From contig CASEVP010000061.1 in the NCBI GenBank assembly GCA_949291345.1, forward strand, positions 1-44,424: a stretch of DNA of 44,424 nucleotides. Direction: 5' to 3'. Under the pieces are notes generated by a model. The model made no database searches. It saw only the letters and a list, made by a program, of their open reading frames with translations, and had not been told where the DNA came from. The position numbers and the translations under genes were made by a program. Origin of the DNA: an uncultured Ruminococcus sp. Lineage in GTDB: Bacteria; Bacillota; Clostridia; Oscillospirales; Ruminococcaceae. Every line of letters starts with the position of its first letter. The first letter of the stretch is position 1. Of the stretch, positions 8,417-16,919 are shown in pieces.

Positions 8417-11024
8417 ACTTGTTCTCCTTATGATGACAAACAATCATAATCATTTTCTTAATAATTTGCACCACAATCATAGAGCCAAAACTAAATCCAT
8501 AAATGGCAGCAATCAATCCGCCAGAAAGACCATTTTCAATCTGAAATAAACCATGCAGTCCGGGGATCCATAGCACTGCATTGATCAGCACCATTCCAGC
8601 AACAAACGCCATAATTCCAAATTTATTGTTAAAAAACCGCTTTGTAAAAATCACAGGTTCATCCGCCTTACAACTGAACCCATGGAACAAACGAGACATA
8701 CAAAGCGTTGCAAACGCCATGGTCATTGCTGTTCCTGCACCCTGATAAATATATCCAAGCAGAAATGCACCAATGGTTGCAACACTGATCACAATACCGG
8801 AATAACCCACACGCATCAAAAAGTCTCTAGTTAAAATTGATTCTCCAGCCGGACGAGGCTGTTTCTTCATAACACTATCCGAATGCGGTTCAAGACCAAG
8901 TGCAATTGCCGGAAGCGAGTCTGTCAGTAAATTGATAAACAACAAATGGATTGGTGCAAATGGTACTGGCAATCCCGCCAGTGAACAAAACAGCACAGTA
9001 ATGATTCCTGCCAGATTGCCGGACAAAAGAAACAAAATCGCCTTTTTTATATTCTCATAGATATTTCTACCATTCTTAACAGCTTTGACAATAGTTGCAA
9101 AATTATCATCTGTCAGAATCATCGCAGCAGCATCTTTGGCCACCTCTGTTCCAGTGATTCCCATTGCAACACCTACATCTGCCTGCTTTAATGCTGGTGC
9201 ATCATTGACACCGTCACCTGTCATTGCAACAATATTATTACGGCTCTGCCATGCACGAACAATGCGAATCTTGTGTTCCGGTGTCACACGAGCATACACT
9301 GATTTATTCGCAACAAAATCGATTAGTTCTTCGTCTGTATACCCATCGAGTGCAGAACCTTCTACCGCTTCTTCGGGTTTTTCCAGAATGCCAATTTCTT
9401 TGGCAATTGCCGATGCTGTGACAATATGATCTCCCGTAATCATAACCGGCTTAATACCTGCCGATTTACACTCTGAAACAGCTTGTTTGGATTCAACACG
9501 CGGTGGATCCATCTCTGCAATTAATCCCAAATATTCTAAATCATTTTCATCTGTGATCTGCAAGGTATCTCCATTATACAATTTGGAAGCAAAACACAAT
9601 ACTCGAAGCCCTTGCTCTGAGAGGGTTTCCACTTGTTCCCGGATTTCTTGCTTAACTTCTTCTGTGATATGCATACGATCAAGCAATACATCCGTCGCAC
9701 CTTTTGTATACATCTTTCGCCCACCAGCATATTCATTGAGTGTAGACATAAGCTTTCGATCCGAATCAAATGGTAATTCACTGATACGTACATGTTCCTG
9801 CCGCATCTGTACATCAGAGAGTCCCCGATCTTGTGCAAAGCGAATTAATGCAGTTTCTGTTGGATCACCAATCTCTGTACCATCCTGACATGTCGCATCA
9901 CTGCATAAAACAGATGCCAAAATCAATTCTCGTTCCGCTTCATGAGTCGGATTTACATCTTCTGCTGTAATAATATGATGATCCGACACAATTTTGCGAA
10001 CTGTCATCTTATTCTGTGTCAATGTTCCGGTCTTATCAGAGCAGATCACGGAAACAGAACCCAACCCTTCAACTGCCTGAAGCTTACGAATAATGGCATT
10101 TTCCCGGGACATTTTCTGTGTTCCGAATGAAAGTACAATGGTAACAATAGAACTAAGTGCTTCCGGAATTGCTGCAACAGCCAGCGCAATGGCAAACATC
10201 AATGAATCCATCACGACAGGAAAATCAATGGTATCCTCACGCACAAGTTCTAACACAAACACCAAAGCGCAAATAACCAAAATGGCAATAGACAAACGCT
10301 TTCCAAATTGATTTAGTGTCTTCTGCAACGGTGTTTCTCTTGCCTGCGCATTTTGAATTAATGCAGCGATTTTGCCTACTTCTGTATCCATACCAATGCC
10401 AGTCACAATAAAACTGCCTCGTCCGTATGTGACAAATCCACCAGAGTACACCATATTCTTTCGATCTGCCAGCGGCACTTCTTCTGCAATGACATCCATA
10501 TTTTTTTCAACATTGGTACTTTCACCTGTCAATGCACTTTCATTTGTCTGCAGCGAGGCACATTCAATCAGGCGACCATCTGCTGGAATCTGATCTCCAG
10601 CTTCCAATAACACAATATCACCCACTGTGACTTCTTCTGCCTGTATCACTAACTTCTGTCCATCACGCAGCACTTTTGCAGAAGGTGATGACAACTTTTT
10701 CAAATTGGAAAGAGACTTTTCTGCCTTTACGGTCTGTACTGTTCCCAGTATCGCATTCATGGTAATCACGGCAATGATTACAATAAAACTTTCCAAATCG
10801 CCAGTGAATGCAGAAATCAATGCTGCAATGATCAGAATGATTACCAGAAAATCTTTAAATTGCTCCAAAAAAATCAACCAGGTAGGCTTTTTCTTTCCCT
10901 CAGCGATGACATTTTTCCCGTACTGTTCCACATGTTTTTTTGCAGCTTCTGATGTTAGTCCCTGCGGTCCTGATTCAAACTTTTCATACAATTCCTCTGG
11001 ATTTTGGCGATAGCAATCACGCAT
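8415..11024 (-). CDS. P2A-type cation-transporting P-type ATPase, probable Mn2+/Ca2+ exporter
   Basis: About 869 residues from ATG at 11024. Integral membrane pump with the full P2 layout: N-terminal cation-ATPase region, TGES actuator loop at about 166-169, membrane segment 4 with VAAIPEALSS at about 283-292, phosphorylated Asp330 in SDKTGTLT, the hinge TGDGVNDAPALKQADVGVAMG, and a C-terminal group of membrane segments. I chose 11024 because AAGAAAGGA lies 9 nt upstream; longer starts fall inside the riboswitch terminator. Substrate: the sequence alone reads as SERCA/PMR1-like (Ca2+ or Mn2+). The upstream yybP-ykoY riboswitch points to Mn2+ efflux, as known for the Lactococcus YoaB family. 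The substrate is therefore inferred from context. Confidence 0.93.
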   Translation of the reverse strand: MRDCYRQNPEELYEKFESGPQGLTSEAAKKHVEQYGKNVIAEGKKKPTWLIFLEQFKDFLVIILIIAALISAFTGDLESFIVIIAVITMNAILGTVQTVKAEKSLSNLKKLSSPSAKVLRDGQKLVIQAEEVTVGDIVLLEAGDQIPADGRLIECASLQTNESALTGESTNVEKNMDVIAEEVPLADRKNMVYSGGFVTYGRGSFIVTGIGMDTEVGKIAALIQNAQARETPLQKTLNQFGKRLSIAILVICALVFVLELVREDTIDFPVVMDSLMFAIALAVAAIPEALSSIVTIVLSFGTQKMSRENAIIRKLQAVEGLGSVSVICSDKTGTLTQNKMTVRKIVSDHHIITAEDVNPTHEAERELILASVLCSDATCQDGTEIGDPTETALIRFAQDRGLSDVQMRQEHVRISELPFDSDRKLMSTLNEYAGGRKMYTKGATDVLLDRMHITEEVKQEIREQVETLSEQGLRVLCFASKLYNGDTLQITDENDLEYLGLIAEMDPPRVESKQAVSECKSAGIKPVMITGDHIVTASAIAKEIGILEKPEEAVEGSALDGYTDEELIDFVANKSVYARVTPEHKIRIVRAWQSRNNIVAMTGDGVNDAPALKQADVGVAMGITGTEVAKDAAAMILTDDNFATIVKAVKNGRNIYENIKKAILFLLSGNLAGIITVLFCSLAGLPVPFAPIHLLFINLLTDSLPAIALGLEPHSDSVMKKQPRPAGESILTRDFLMRVGYSGIVISVATIGAFLLGYIYQGAGTAMTMAFATLCMSRLFHGFSCKADEPVIFTKRFFNNKFGIMAFVAGMVLINAVLWIPGLHGLFQIENGLSGGLIAAIYGFSFGSMIVVQIIKKMIMIVCHHKENK

Positions 11025-11076
11025 ACACAACATTCCTTTCTTATTGCAGCTTTTGCGGTTGTTTCCAAAAATGCAC

Positions 11077-11139
11077 AAAAAAAGAGACTTTTACGAAACG
11101 TCCGACAGCACCCCATCAGATTTGTCTCATAAAAGTCTC
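11077..11139 (-). terminator. Riboswitch-controlled intrinsic terminator
   Basis: On the minus strand GAGACTTTTA (11139-11130) pairs exactly with TAAAAGTCTC (11093-11084), followed by seven T (11083-11077). The 5' arm overlaps the last strand of the riboswitch P1 helix (11135-11129). Ligand-stabilised P1 and the terminator are therefore mutually exclusive, which predicts expression ON with metal. Confidence 0.85.
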
Positions 11140-11223
11140 GCCGTTTACATATGAAGCGGGCTGTATCAAACAGCCGTATTGACGCCGCATAAACAGGTTT
11201 CCCCGCCAGCTACTCTCTTTTAT
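11129..11223 (-). promoter_or_regulatory. yybP-ykoY (Mn2+) riboswitch aptamer
   Basis: The leader RNA has the two conserved elements of this class: GAGTAGC in the first loop (read from about 11216) and CGGCGAGACTTTT in the second (about 11142-11131). They are held by a P1 helix ATAAAAG (11223-11217) / CTTTTAT (11135-11129). It begins essentially at the predicted transcription start and precedes a P-type ATPase, a classic gene partner of this Mn2+ sensor. Identification is by motif reading; a covariance search has not been run. Confidence 0.85.
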
Positions 11224-11230
11224 GTTATTT

Positions 11231-11259
11231 ATTATACCCGGCTTTCTGCAATTTGTCAA
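11231..11259 (-). promoter_or_regulatory. Consensus promoter of the riboswitch-ATPase transcript
   Basis: Minus strand TTGACA (11259-11254), 17-bp spacer, TATAAT (11236-11231). The start site would fall near 11224, at the first base of the aptamer P1 helix. Confidence 0.9.
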
Positions 11260-11274
11260 TACCCTAATATATTT

Positions 11275-11316
11275 TTTTAAAAAACAAAGCCGACCATGTT
11301 ATTTTCACAGTCGGCT
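11275..11316 (-). terminator. Terminator of the fumC-hdr-flx-frd operon
   Basis: AGCCGAC (11316-11310) pairs with GTCGGCT (11294-11288) around a 15-nt loop and is followed on the minus strand by TTGTTTTTT. It lies about 40 nt after the last gene of the ten-gene operon. Confidence 0.85.
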
Positions 11317-11357
11317 CCGCTCATTATTTATCTTATTTTTTAAAGAATGCTCTTAAC

Positions 11358-12956
11358 TTAGCCATTTACCTTACGTGCATAATCAGGCAAAAGCATTGGA
11401 GACACAGTATCCGGTTGTATACCTGCATCCGCAAGTTCTTTTTCAAACTTTGCCACATGATCCAATGTCAGATTACCAACAACAACATCTCTAGCCTTAG
11501 CCGCTGCATACTTACCAGCATTACGACCAAATACAATCACATCCAACAGAGAGTTGCCCATTAAACGATTTCTACCGTGTACTCCACCTGCCGCTTCACC
11601 TGCAACAAACAGGTTTTCTACACAAGTCTGACTGTCAGTACCTACCTTTACACCGCCGTTCTGGTAGTGCAACGTTGGATAAACAATAATTGGCTGCTTA
11701 CGAATATCAATACCATACTTGCCAAACATGCGAAGCATTGCCGGAATACGCTTTTCAATGGTACCCTCACCATTCTTCAGTTCAATCATCGGCGTATCAA
11801 GCCATACACCCTGTCCTTCTGGTGTCTTCACCTGATTGCCGCGCTTGCATTCCCGAATAATGGAAGCTGCAGCAACGTCACGAGTTTCCAACGGGTGCAT
11901 AAATACTTCACCATTGACATTCACCAGCTTTGCACCCAGTGAACGAACTTTTTCCGTTACCAGTGCACCAAAAATCTGTTCTGGGAATGCAGCACCTGTT
12001 GGATGATACTGAAGCGTATCCTGATACAATAACGGTGCACCTACACGATATGCCAGTACCAATCCGTCTGCAGTTGCGCCATAATGGTTAGAAGTCGGGA
12101 AACCCTGATAGTGCATTCTCCCTGCACCACCGGTTGCAATGATAACAACCTTTGCCTTAGCAATCAAAATCTCTCCAGTTTCCATATTTTGCAAAACTGC
12201 ACCTGCACAGTGCCCCTTATCATCCATGATCAACTCAATTGCAGAAGTAAAATCAACAACTGGAATCTCACGATTGAGTACTTCATCACGCAGAGTACGC
12301 ATAATTTCTGCACCAGAATAATCCTTTGCAGCGTGCATTCTCTTTCGAGAAGTACCACCACCATGTGTAGTAATCATATTACCATCTGCATCTTTATCAA
12401 ATTCCACACCCAGTTCATTAAGCCACTGTATGCAGTCCGGTGCCTCAGTTACCAGCTTGTAAACCAATTCCTTGTCTGCTGCAAAGTGACCGCCGCCGTA
12501 TGCGTCTAGGAAGTGCTGTGCCGGAGAGTCATTCGGTTTATCAGCTGCCTGGATACCGCCTTCTGCCATCATGGTATTCGCATCACCGATACGCAGCTTT
12601 GTTACGATCATTACCTTTGCACCTGCATTGTCTGCTTCAATTGCAGCAGATGCACCTGCACCGCCACCGCCAATGATCAAAACATCTGTCTCATAATCTG
12701 GACATGACAAATCCGGCAAATTATCCTTCAAACGACTATCAGACTGGAGCAGCTTTACCAGTTCTTTTGGTGCCTTTTCGCCTTTATTTGGTCCTACAGT
12801 GATGGTATCAAACTGATCGGTACGATAGTCCGGATGATATGTCTTTAGCAGGGTATCCTTTTCCTCTGCAGTCATTCTTCTCGGTTCCATTGCCGCATTT
12901 TCTGCTCTCGCAGCCTCTACCAGCTTAATGGATTCCAGCATTTCTTCTGTATACAT
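11358..12956 (-). CDS. Soluble fumarate reductase flavoprotein (FrdA/TfrA-like)
   Basis: 532 residues. Predicted to reduce fumarate to succinate in the cytosol. The FAD dinucleotide motif IIGGGGAGASAA starts near residue 94 after an unusual N-terminal extension of about 88 residues. The four catalytic residues of the FrdA/SdhA family are present: His318 (YHPTG), Arg359 (ETRDV), His430 (LHYQNGG) and Arg464 (GRNRLMGNSL). The position that carries the covalent FAD-His in membrane QFR/SDH is Asn127 (DANTMMAEGG), so FAD should be bound non-covalently, as in soluble relatives. Last gene of the operon, 15 nt after the iron-sulfur subunit, with GGGAGG before its ATG. No membrane anchor gene (frdC/D) accompanies it. 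APS reductase or L-aspartate oxidase are less likely given the partner subunits and fumC. Confidence 0.88.
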   Translation of the reverse strand: MYTEEMLESIKLVEAARAENAAMEPRRMTAEEKDTLLKTYHPDYRTDQFDTITVGPNKGEKAPKELVKLLQSDSRLKDNLPDLSCPDYETDVLIIGGGGAGASAAIEADNAGAKVMIVTKLRIGDANTMMAEGGIQAADKPNDSPAQHFLDAYGGGHFAADKELVYKLVTEAPDCIQWLNELGVEFDKDADGNMITTHGGGTSRKRMHAAKDYSGAEIMRTLRDEVLNREIPVVDFTSAIELIMDDKGHCAGAVLQNMETGEILIAKAKVVIIATGGAGRMHYQGFPTSNHYGATADGLVLAYRVGAPLLYQDTLQYHPTGAAFPEQIFGALVTEKVRSLGAKLVNVNGEVFMHPLETRDVAAASIIRECKRGNQVKTPEGQGVWLDTPMIELKNGEGTIEKRIPAMLRMFGKYGIDIRKQPIIVYPTLHYQNGGVKVGTDSQTCVENLFVAGEAAGGVHGRNRLMGNSLLDVIVFGRNAGKYAAAKARDVVVGNLTLDHVAKFEKELADAGIQPDTVSPMLLPDYARKVNG

Positions 12957-12971
12957 TCTGCAGGTCCTCCC

Positions 12972-13646
12972 TTACTTTTCAATTTCACGTGTATTATACT
13001 TATCTTGAATTGCCTGATCGTCCAGTGCCATCATTGCACGAATTGCATCTTCACATTTACCAGCAGCAATTTCTTCAACACGGTCTTGCAAATGCTTACA
13101 CTTTGGTGCAATGTACTTACCGTTCAAACGACGAGCCAGCATTGCAACCTGCGGGTGAGAAATGCCAGCAGGGCAACGGGATGAACATACGCCGCACATC
13201 ACGCAATCAAAAGATTCTTCTGCACACTTTTCATATTCTGCACGCTGTGCATATGCAATATATTGCATAACATTCAGTTCTTGTGTACATGCATTAGTAC
13301 ATGCATTGCAGCCAATACAAGAATAAATCTCCGGATATGTCTTCATCATAACTGTTTCATCCGGCTTTACTTCATTGATATCATATATTTCTTTGATCAG
13401 CGGGAAGAACGGCAGCTGTGTAATATACATACCGTCTACTACCTGTGTAGAGCACGCAAGACAAGTATGTAATTCTCTATCGCCTTTTACACGATAAATC
13501 GTTGCACAAGCACCACAGAAACCATTACGGCATCCACAGCCTCGAACCAATTTATATCCAGCATATTCAAAAGCCTTCATGATGGTCAGGCTGGCAGGTA
13601 CCTCATATTTCTTGCCCATCACAAACACATTAACCATCTGTTCCAT
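12972..13646 (-). CDS. Fumarate reductase iron-sulfur subunit (FrdB/TfrB-like)
   Basis: 224 residues. An N-terminal plant-type [2Fe-2S] domain has CGCRNGFCGAC with Cys39, Cys44 and Cys47 plus Cys62 (Cys37 is an additional candidate). The C-terminal dicluster domain carries two full CxxCxxCxxxC sets, Cys110/113/116/120 and Cys148/151/154/158. It would pass electrons from the Hdr/Flx modules to the flavoprotein encoded next. Classical FrdB has one [4Fe-4S] and one [3Fe-4S] cluster; here both sets look four-Cys. Methanogen thiol:fumarate reductase TfrB carries a C-terminal CCG domain; this protein lacks it, but a separate HdrB with two CCG domains is encoded in the same operon. Confidence 0.85.
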   Translation of the reverse strand: MEQMVNVFVMGKKYEVPASLTIMKAFEYAGYKLVRGCGCRNGFCGACATIYRVKGDRELHTCLACSTQVVDGMYITQLPFFPLIKEIYDINEVKPDETVMMKTYPEIYSCIGCNACTNACTQELNVMQYIAYAQRAEYEKCAEESFDCVMCGVCSSRCPAGISHPQVAMLARRLNGKYIAPKCKHLQDRVEEIAAGKCEDAIRAMMALDDQAIQDKYNTREIEK

Positions 13647-13664
13647 GTGAATTCTCCTTTACCA

Positions 13665-14492
13665 TTAATATTCATTCGGCAATTCGGACAGCTCATCAAA
13701 CCGGAATACCGGTCCGTCCTTGCAGACGTATTTATCACCAATGTTGCAGCGTCCACATTTACCGATACCGCATTTCATACGCAGTTCCATTGTGGTATAA
13801 ACCTGTTCTTCTTGGAATCCAAGCTGTTTTAAGCCATCCAAAGTAAACTTAATCATGATCGGAGGACCGCACATTAATACAGTACGATCCAAATCTGGCT
13901 GCAGTTCTTGAACATAGTTCGGCACAAAACCCACATGGCCATCCCAACCTTCCTGCGGACGGTCAATAGTCAAATCAACACGAACATTTTCATCCTGCTG
14001 CCATTCGTCTAGGATCTCCTTATAATCTACTAGGTCATCCATGGAACGAGAGCCGTAAATGATATGCAGTGAGCCATAATTTTCTTTTTTGTCACGGCAG
14101 TAATTGATTACCGAACGAAGCGGCGCCAGACCAATACCACCAGCAATAAATAACAAATTTTTCCCCTTGAGTTCTGTTTCTACAGGAAAACATTTCCCAT
14201 ATGGCCCACGAATAGTAACTTGTTGTCCAACTTCCATCATATGCAGCCAGCTTGTCAAACAACCGCATTTCTTAATACTAAATTCCATAAACTCAGTATT
14301 AGTCGGTGAGGAAGTAATGGAGAACATGCCCTCACCAACGCCCGGAATCGAGAGCATTGCACACTGCCCGGGCATATGATCAAAAACCTTTTTTCCGTCC
14401 AATCCTACCACACGGAAGGTCTTAACATCCGGAGTATCAATACGAATGTCTGTAACAACGCCGATCTTCGGAATTAACATATCCTGTCTCAT
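13665..14492 (-). CDS. NAD(P)H/FAD-binding oxidoreductase subunit (FlxA/AsrB-like)
   Basis: 275 residues from ATG at 14492, which overlaps the upstream stop codon (ATGA) behind GGAGGA; a longer reading would run into the upstream gene. Ferredoxin-NADP reductase-like fold: FAD-binding beta-barrel with FSITSSP at about 57-63, NAD(P)-binding motif FIAGGIGLAPLRS at about 115-127, MCGPP at about 207-211. A C-terminal [2Fe-2S] site has Cys241, Cys246, Cys249 and Cys257, as in PyrK and AsrB. Together with the next two subunits and HdrA it matches the NADH-oxidising Flx (Flox) modules of Desulfovibrio. Expected role: NADH entry point. Specificity for NADH versus NADPH is not decided by the sequence. 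Confidence 0.87.
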   Translation of the reverse strand: MRQDMLIPKIGVVTDIRIDTPDVKTFRVVGLDGKKVFDHMPGQCAMLSIPGVGEGMFSITSSPTNTEFMEFSIKKCGCLTSWLHMMEVGQQVTIRGPYGKCFPVETELKGKNLLFIAGGIGLAPLRSVINYCRDKKENYGSLHIIYGSRSMDDLVDYKEILDEWQQDENVRVDLTIDRPQEGWDGHVGFVPNYVQELQPDLDRTVLMCGPPIMIKFTLDGLKQLGFQEEQVYTTMELRMKCGIGKCGRCNIGDKYVCKDGPVFRFDELSELPNEY

Positions 14493-15523
14493 TCGTGATC
14501 CTCCTCCAGTGCTTTCATTACTTTTACTATATTCATTGAAATCGGGCAACTTTTCAAGCATCGACCGCAACCGACACAGCCAAACGTCCCCCCGTTATTT
14601 GCGGGATAGTAAACCAACTTATGCATAAACCGCTGACGAAACCGTTCAAGCTGTGTAGGACGAGGCTGACCACCGGCTGTTTTTGTAAAGTCAGAATACA
14701 TGCAGCTATCCCAGCAACGGAAACGCTGTATACCATGCCCTGTGTCAAAGTCGCGAATATCATAACACTGACAAGTCGGACATACAAAAGTACATGTACC
14801 GCAACCCAAACAAGCCTCTGACAACCCTGCCCACTTTTCAGAGCGGAACAATTCCATCAACTTATCTCCACCAAACGAATCTGTCGACAAATCTTTCAGA
14901 GGCAGTTTATCCATCACCTTATGGATATTTTCCTTTATACCATCTGCTGCATCATCTGCAGTATCTTCCAGCATGGATAGAGAATTCAAAAGCGCCTGAC
15001 CCTTATCGGAATTTGCCTGAAGAAACACTTCTTCCTCTGTCATCCAGCAGCTAACATCACCTGCTGGTTCTGAAGCATCAATACCAAATACGGAACAAAA
15101 ACAAGTTTCTGTTGGTTTATTGCATGCCATTGTCATTACAATACCGTGTTCCCGACGATTTTGGTAATAGGAATCAATCGGCTCTGTCAAATAAACCGTA
15201 TCCAAAATTTGAAAACTCTTTGCATCACAAGCACGAACGCCAAACAATACAAAATCTTCACATTCTTCCCGAATGTCTTCAACTTTAATCGTTTTACCTT
15301 CTAATTTAAAGTCTACCAGACGCTCTACCTGCGGAAAAAAGAAATCTTTTGCACTACGAACAGTATTTACGGCAGTACAATATTCCATTCCTGGTTCCCA
15401 TGCAGTATACTTAGCTGTTTTCTTTGCATCAGTACTATCTACAACAGGTAAATAAAGTTTTTTCGATCCTGCAATGGCAGCGAACAAAGCGTCCAGATTC
15501 GAACGAGATACTTTTTTCATCAT
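14489..15523 (-). CDS. Dicluster ferredoxin-type electron-transfer subunit (FlxB/AsrA-like)
   Basis: 344 residues. The N-terminal two-thirds resemble the AsrA/hydrogenase-beta-like family (FGVRACDAKSFQILD near residue 94, and a Cys-rich CNKPTETCFC around 134-143). Two [4Fe-4S] motifs follow: CLGCGTCTFVC (Cys238/241/244/248) and CVGCGRCLKSC (Cys316/319/322/326). Start and upstream stop overlap (AAATGATG), with GGAGG before it; either of the first two Met codons could be used. It sits between the NADH/FAD subunit and a paralogous subunit, so an electron wire within the Flx module is likely. No sulfite reductase catalytic subunit (asrC) is present, which argues against an anaerobic sulfite reductase. 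Confidence 0.82.
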   Translation of the reverse strand: MMKKVSRSNLDALFAAIAGSKKLYLPVVDSTDAKKTAKYTAWEPGMEYCTAVNTVRSAKDFFFPQVERLVDFKLEGKTIKVEDIREECEDFVLFGVRACDAKSFQILDTVYLTEPIDSYYQNRREHGIVMTMACNKPTETCFCSVFGIDASEPAGDVSCWMTEEEVFLQANSDKGQALLNSLSMLEDTADDAADGIKENIHKVMDKLPLKDLSTDSFGGDKLMELFRSEKWAGLSEACLGCGTCTFVCPTCQCYDIRDFDTGHGIQRFRCWDSCMYSDFTKTAGGQPRPTQLERFRQRFMHKLVYYPANNGGTFGCVGCGRCLKSCPISMNIVKVMKALEEDHE

Positions 15524-16494
15524 TTGCTGCCTCCTTTATATACCACATTCGGCTCGCAGTCTTCTTTTGTAAAGTTTACCAGCGGTGCACGACTGCCAAC
15601 CTCTGCGCCAGCTTGATATTCGCCATAAAATGTATTAATATCTTTAATAAATTTCCGGTTAAGCAGATGTAGAGGAATATGCTGTGGACAAACTCTAGAG
15701 CATTCTCCACAGTCGGTGCAGCGTCCAGCAACATGAAATGCGCGAATTATATGGAACATATTTTCTTCAAAAGAATCCGCAGCAGCCTTCTGAGATACGC
15801 CAGAAGTTGGACTATCGAATACGCATTGCTCACAACTGCATGCCGGGCATACATTACGGCATGCGTTACAGCGAATACAGCGGGACAATTCGCCTCTCCA
15901 AAATGCATATCGTTCATCCGGTGTCATAGATTCCAGTTTTTCTACTTCGTCAAAGCGCCCACAATCCGGATCTACTGTACCATTTTCTCCTAGCATCTCG
16001 TCAAATGCTACCACTTCGTGGCTCTTGCAAACTTTGCAGCGTTCCAGCAGGCAATCATTTTTGCTGAGAATCTCTTCTCCATACATGGTACCAACCTTCA
16101 CACTATCCCCTTCTGTAACCGCACTCAAAATGCCTTCTACACCAGCTGCACGAACGGCATCCGGATCCAGTTTACCATCGCAGGGGATACCAATAATATA
16201 GACATTTTCACGCTTAATACGGTGTTCTGTCAAAAGCTGATTGAAACTGTAAGAATCACAAGGCTTTAAGAAAACCAGTGTTTTTCCTTCTGCACGGGAA
16301 AGCTTGATCAAATACTTTGACAGATTGCTTCCGCAAAAATCATTATACACAAAATCCTTTTCCAGCGCCTCAACAGATTCGAATACTGCTGGTGTCGCAT
16401 CGTATCCAAATTCTCCTTTTTCCCAGCCCAGTACTCGTACAACAGTACCGTCTGTCAAAAGTGCGGAGGCTCTTTTCATCATTTCGCTTTGCAT
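15520..16494 (-). CDS. Dicluster ferredoxin-type electron-transfer subunit (FlxC/FrhB-like)
   Basis: 324 residues. An N-terminal domain with VFLKPCDSYSFNQLL near residues 74-88 resembles the F420-hydrogenase beta/coenzyme-reduction family. Cys-rich ERCKVCKSHE at about 151-160 follows. Two [4Fe-4S] sites are CIRCNACRNVC (Cys206/209/212/216) and CTDCGECSRVC (about 255-265). It overlaps mvhD at its start by 16 nt and the next gene at its stop, so the genes are translationally coupled. It shares its overall layout with the 14489-15523 product and probably arose by duplication. A FAD site is possible but not visible. Confidence 0.8.
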   Translation of the reverse strand: MQSEMMKRASALLTDGTVVRVLGWEKGEFGYDATPAVFESVEALEKDFVYNDFCGSNLSKYLIKLSRAEGKTLVFLKPCDSYSFNQLLTEHRIKRENVYIIGIPCDGKLDPDAVRAAGVEGILSAVTEGDSVKVGTMYGEEILSKNDCLLERCKVCKSHEVVAFDEMLGENGTVDPDCGRFDEVEKLESMTPDERYAFWRGELSRCIRCNACRNVCPACSCEQCVFDSPTSGVSQKAAADSFEENMFHIIRAFHVAGRCTDCGECSRVCPQHIPLHLLNRKFIKDINTFYGEYQAGAEVGSRAPLVNFTKEDCEPNVVYKGGSK

Positions 16495-16919
16495 CTCAGA
16501 TCCTCCAGTCTCTTATTCTCGCCAAGTGCTTTAACAGTTGCCACAAATTCATTCATAGTCTCTGCAAATTTGGCACCTTCTGCGGCAGATACCCATTCTA
16601 CACGGGTACGCTCTTTTTCAATACCCAAATAGTCCAGCATCGAAAAAAGCAATGTCATTCTACGGCGTGCATAATAGTTACCAGTAGTATAGTGACAGTC
16701 ACCCGGATGGCATCCACACATGATCACACCGTCTGCGCCACGCTGGAACGCACGCAGAATAAAGAGCGGATTCACACGGCAAGAACATGGCACGCGAATG
16801 ATCTTAACGTCTGCCGGATAGTTTGAGCGATTTGTTCCTGCCAAGTCGGCACCTGCATATGAACACCAGTTACAGCAGAATGCGACAATTGTTGGTCTAA
16901 ATTCCTGATTTACTTGCAT
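16479..16919 (-). CDS. mvhD: MvhD/FlxD-like [2Fe-2S] adaptor to HdrA
   Basis: 146 residues from ATG at 16919, overlapping the end of hdrA by 10 nt behind a GGAGG. MvhD joins an electron-input module to HdrA. The conserved Cys pattern is present: CCNWC (15-19), CSC (45-47), and CGCHPGDC (68-75), together with the family signature GADGVIMCGCHPGDCHY. Upstream in-frame codons lie inside hdrA and lack a better ribosome site. Its position between hdrA and the flx-like subunits is exactly where an adaptor is expected. No MvhA/G hydrogenase genes are present, so NADH rather than H2 is the probable donor. Confidence 0.92.
   Translation of the reverse strand: MQVNQEFRPTIVAFCCNWCSYAGADLAGTNRSNYPADVKIIRVPCSCRVNPLFILRAFQRGADGVIMCGCHPGDCHYTTGNYYARRRMTLLFSMLDYLGIEKERTRVEWVSAAEGAKFAETMNEFVATVKALGENKRLEDLRCKAK

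Noticed and set aside
11025..11078. Longer start for the P-type ATPase
   Set aside because: Would begin in the T-tract of the riboswitch terminator; ATG 11024 has AAGAAAGGA at proper spacing.
11358..13646. Membrane-bound quinol:fumarate reductase
   Set aside because: No anchor subunits, no covalent-FAD His, and the partners are soluble Hdr/Flx proteins.
13665..15523. Anaerobic sulfite reductase AsrAB
   Set aside because: The two subunits resemble AsrB and AsrA, but no catalytic asrC is present and both are embedded between mvhD/hdrA and fumarate reductase genes, which fits Flx-type modules.
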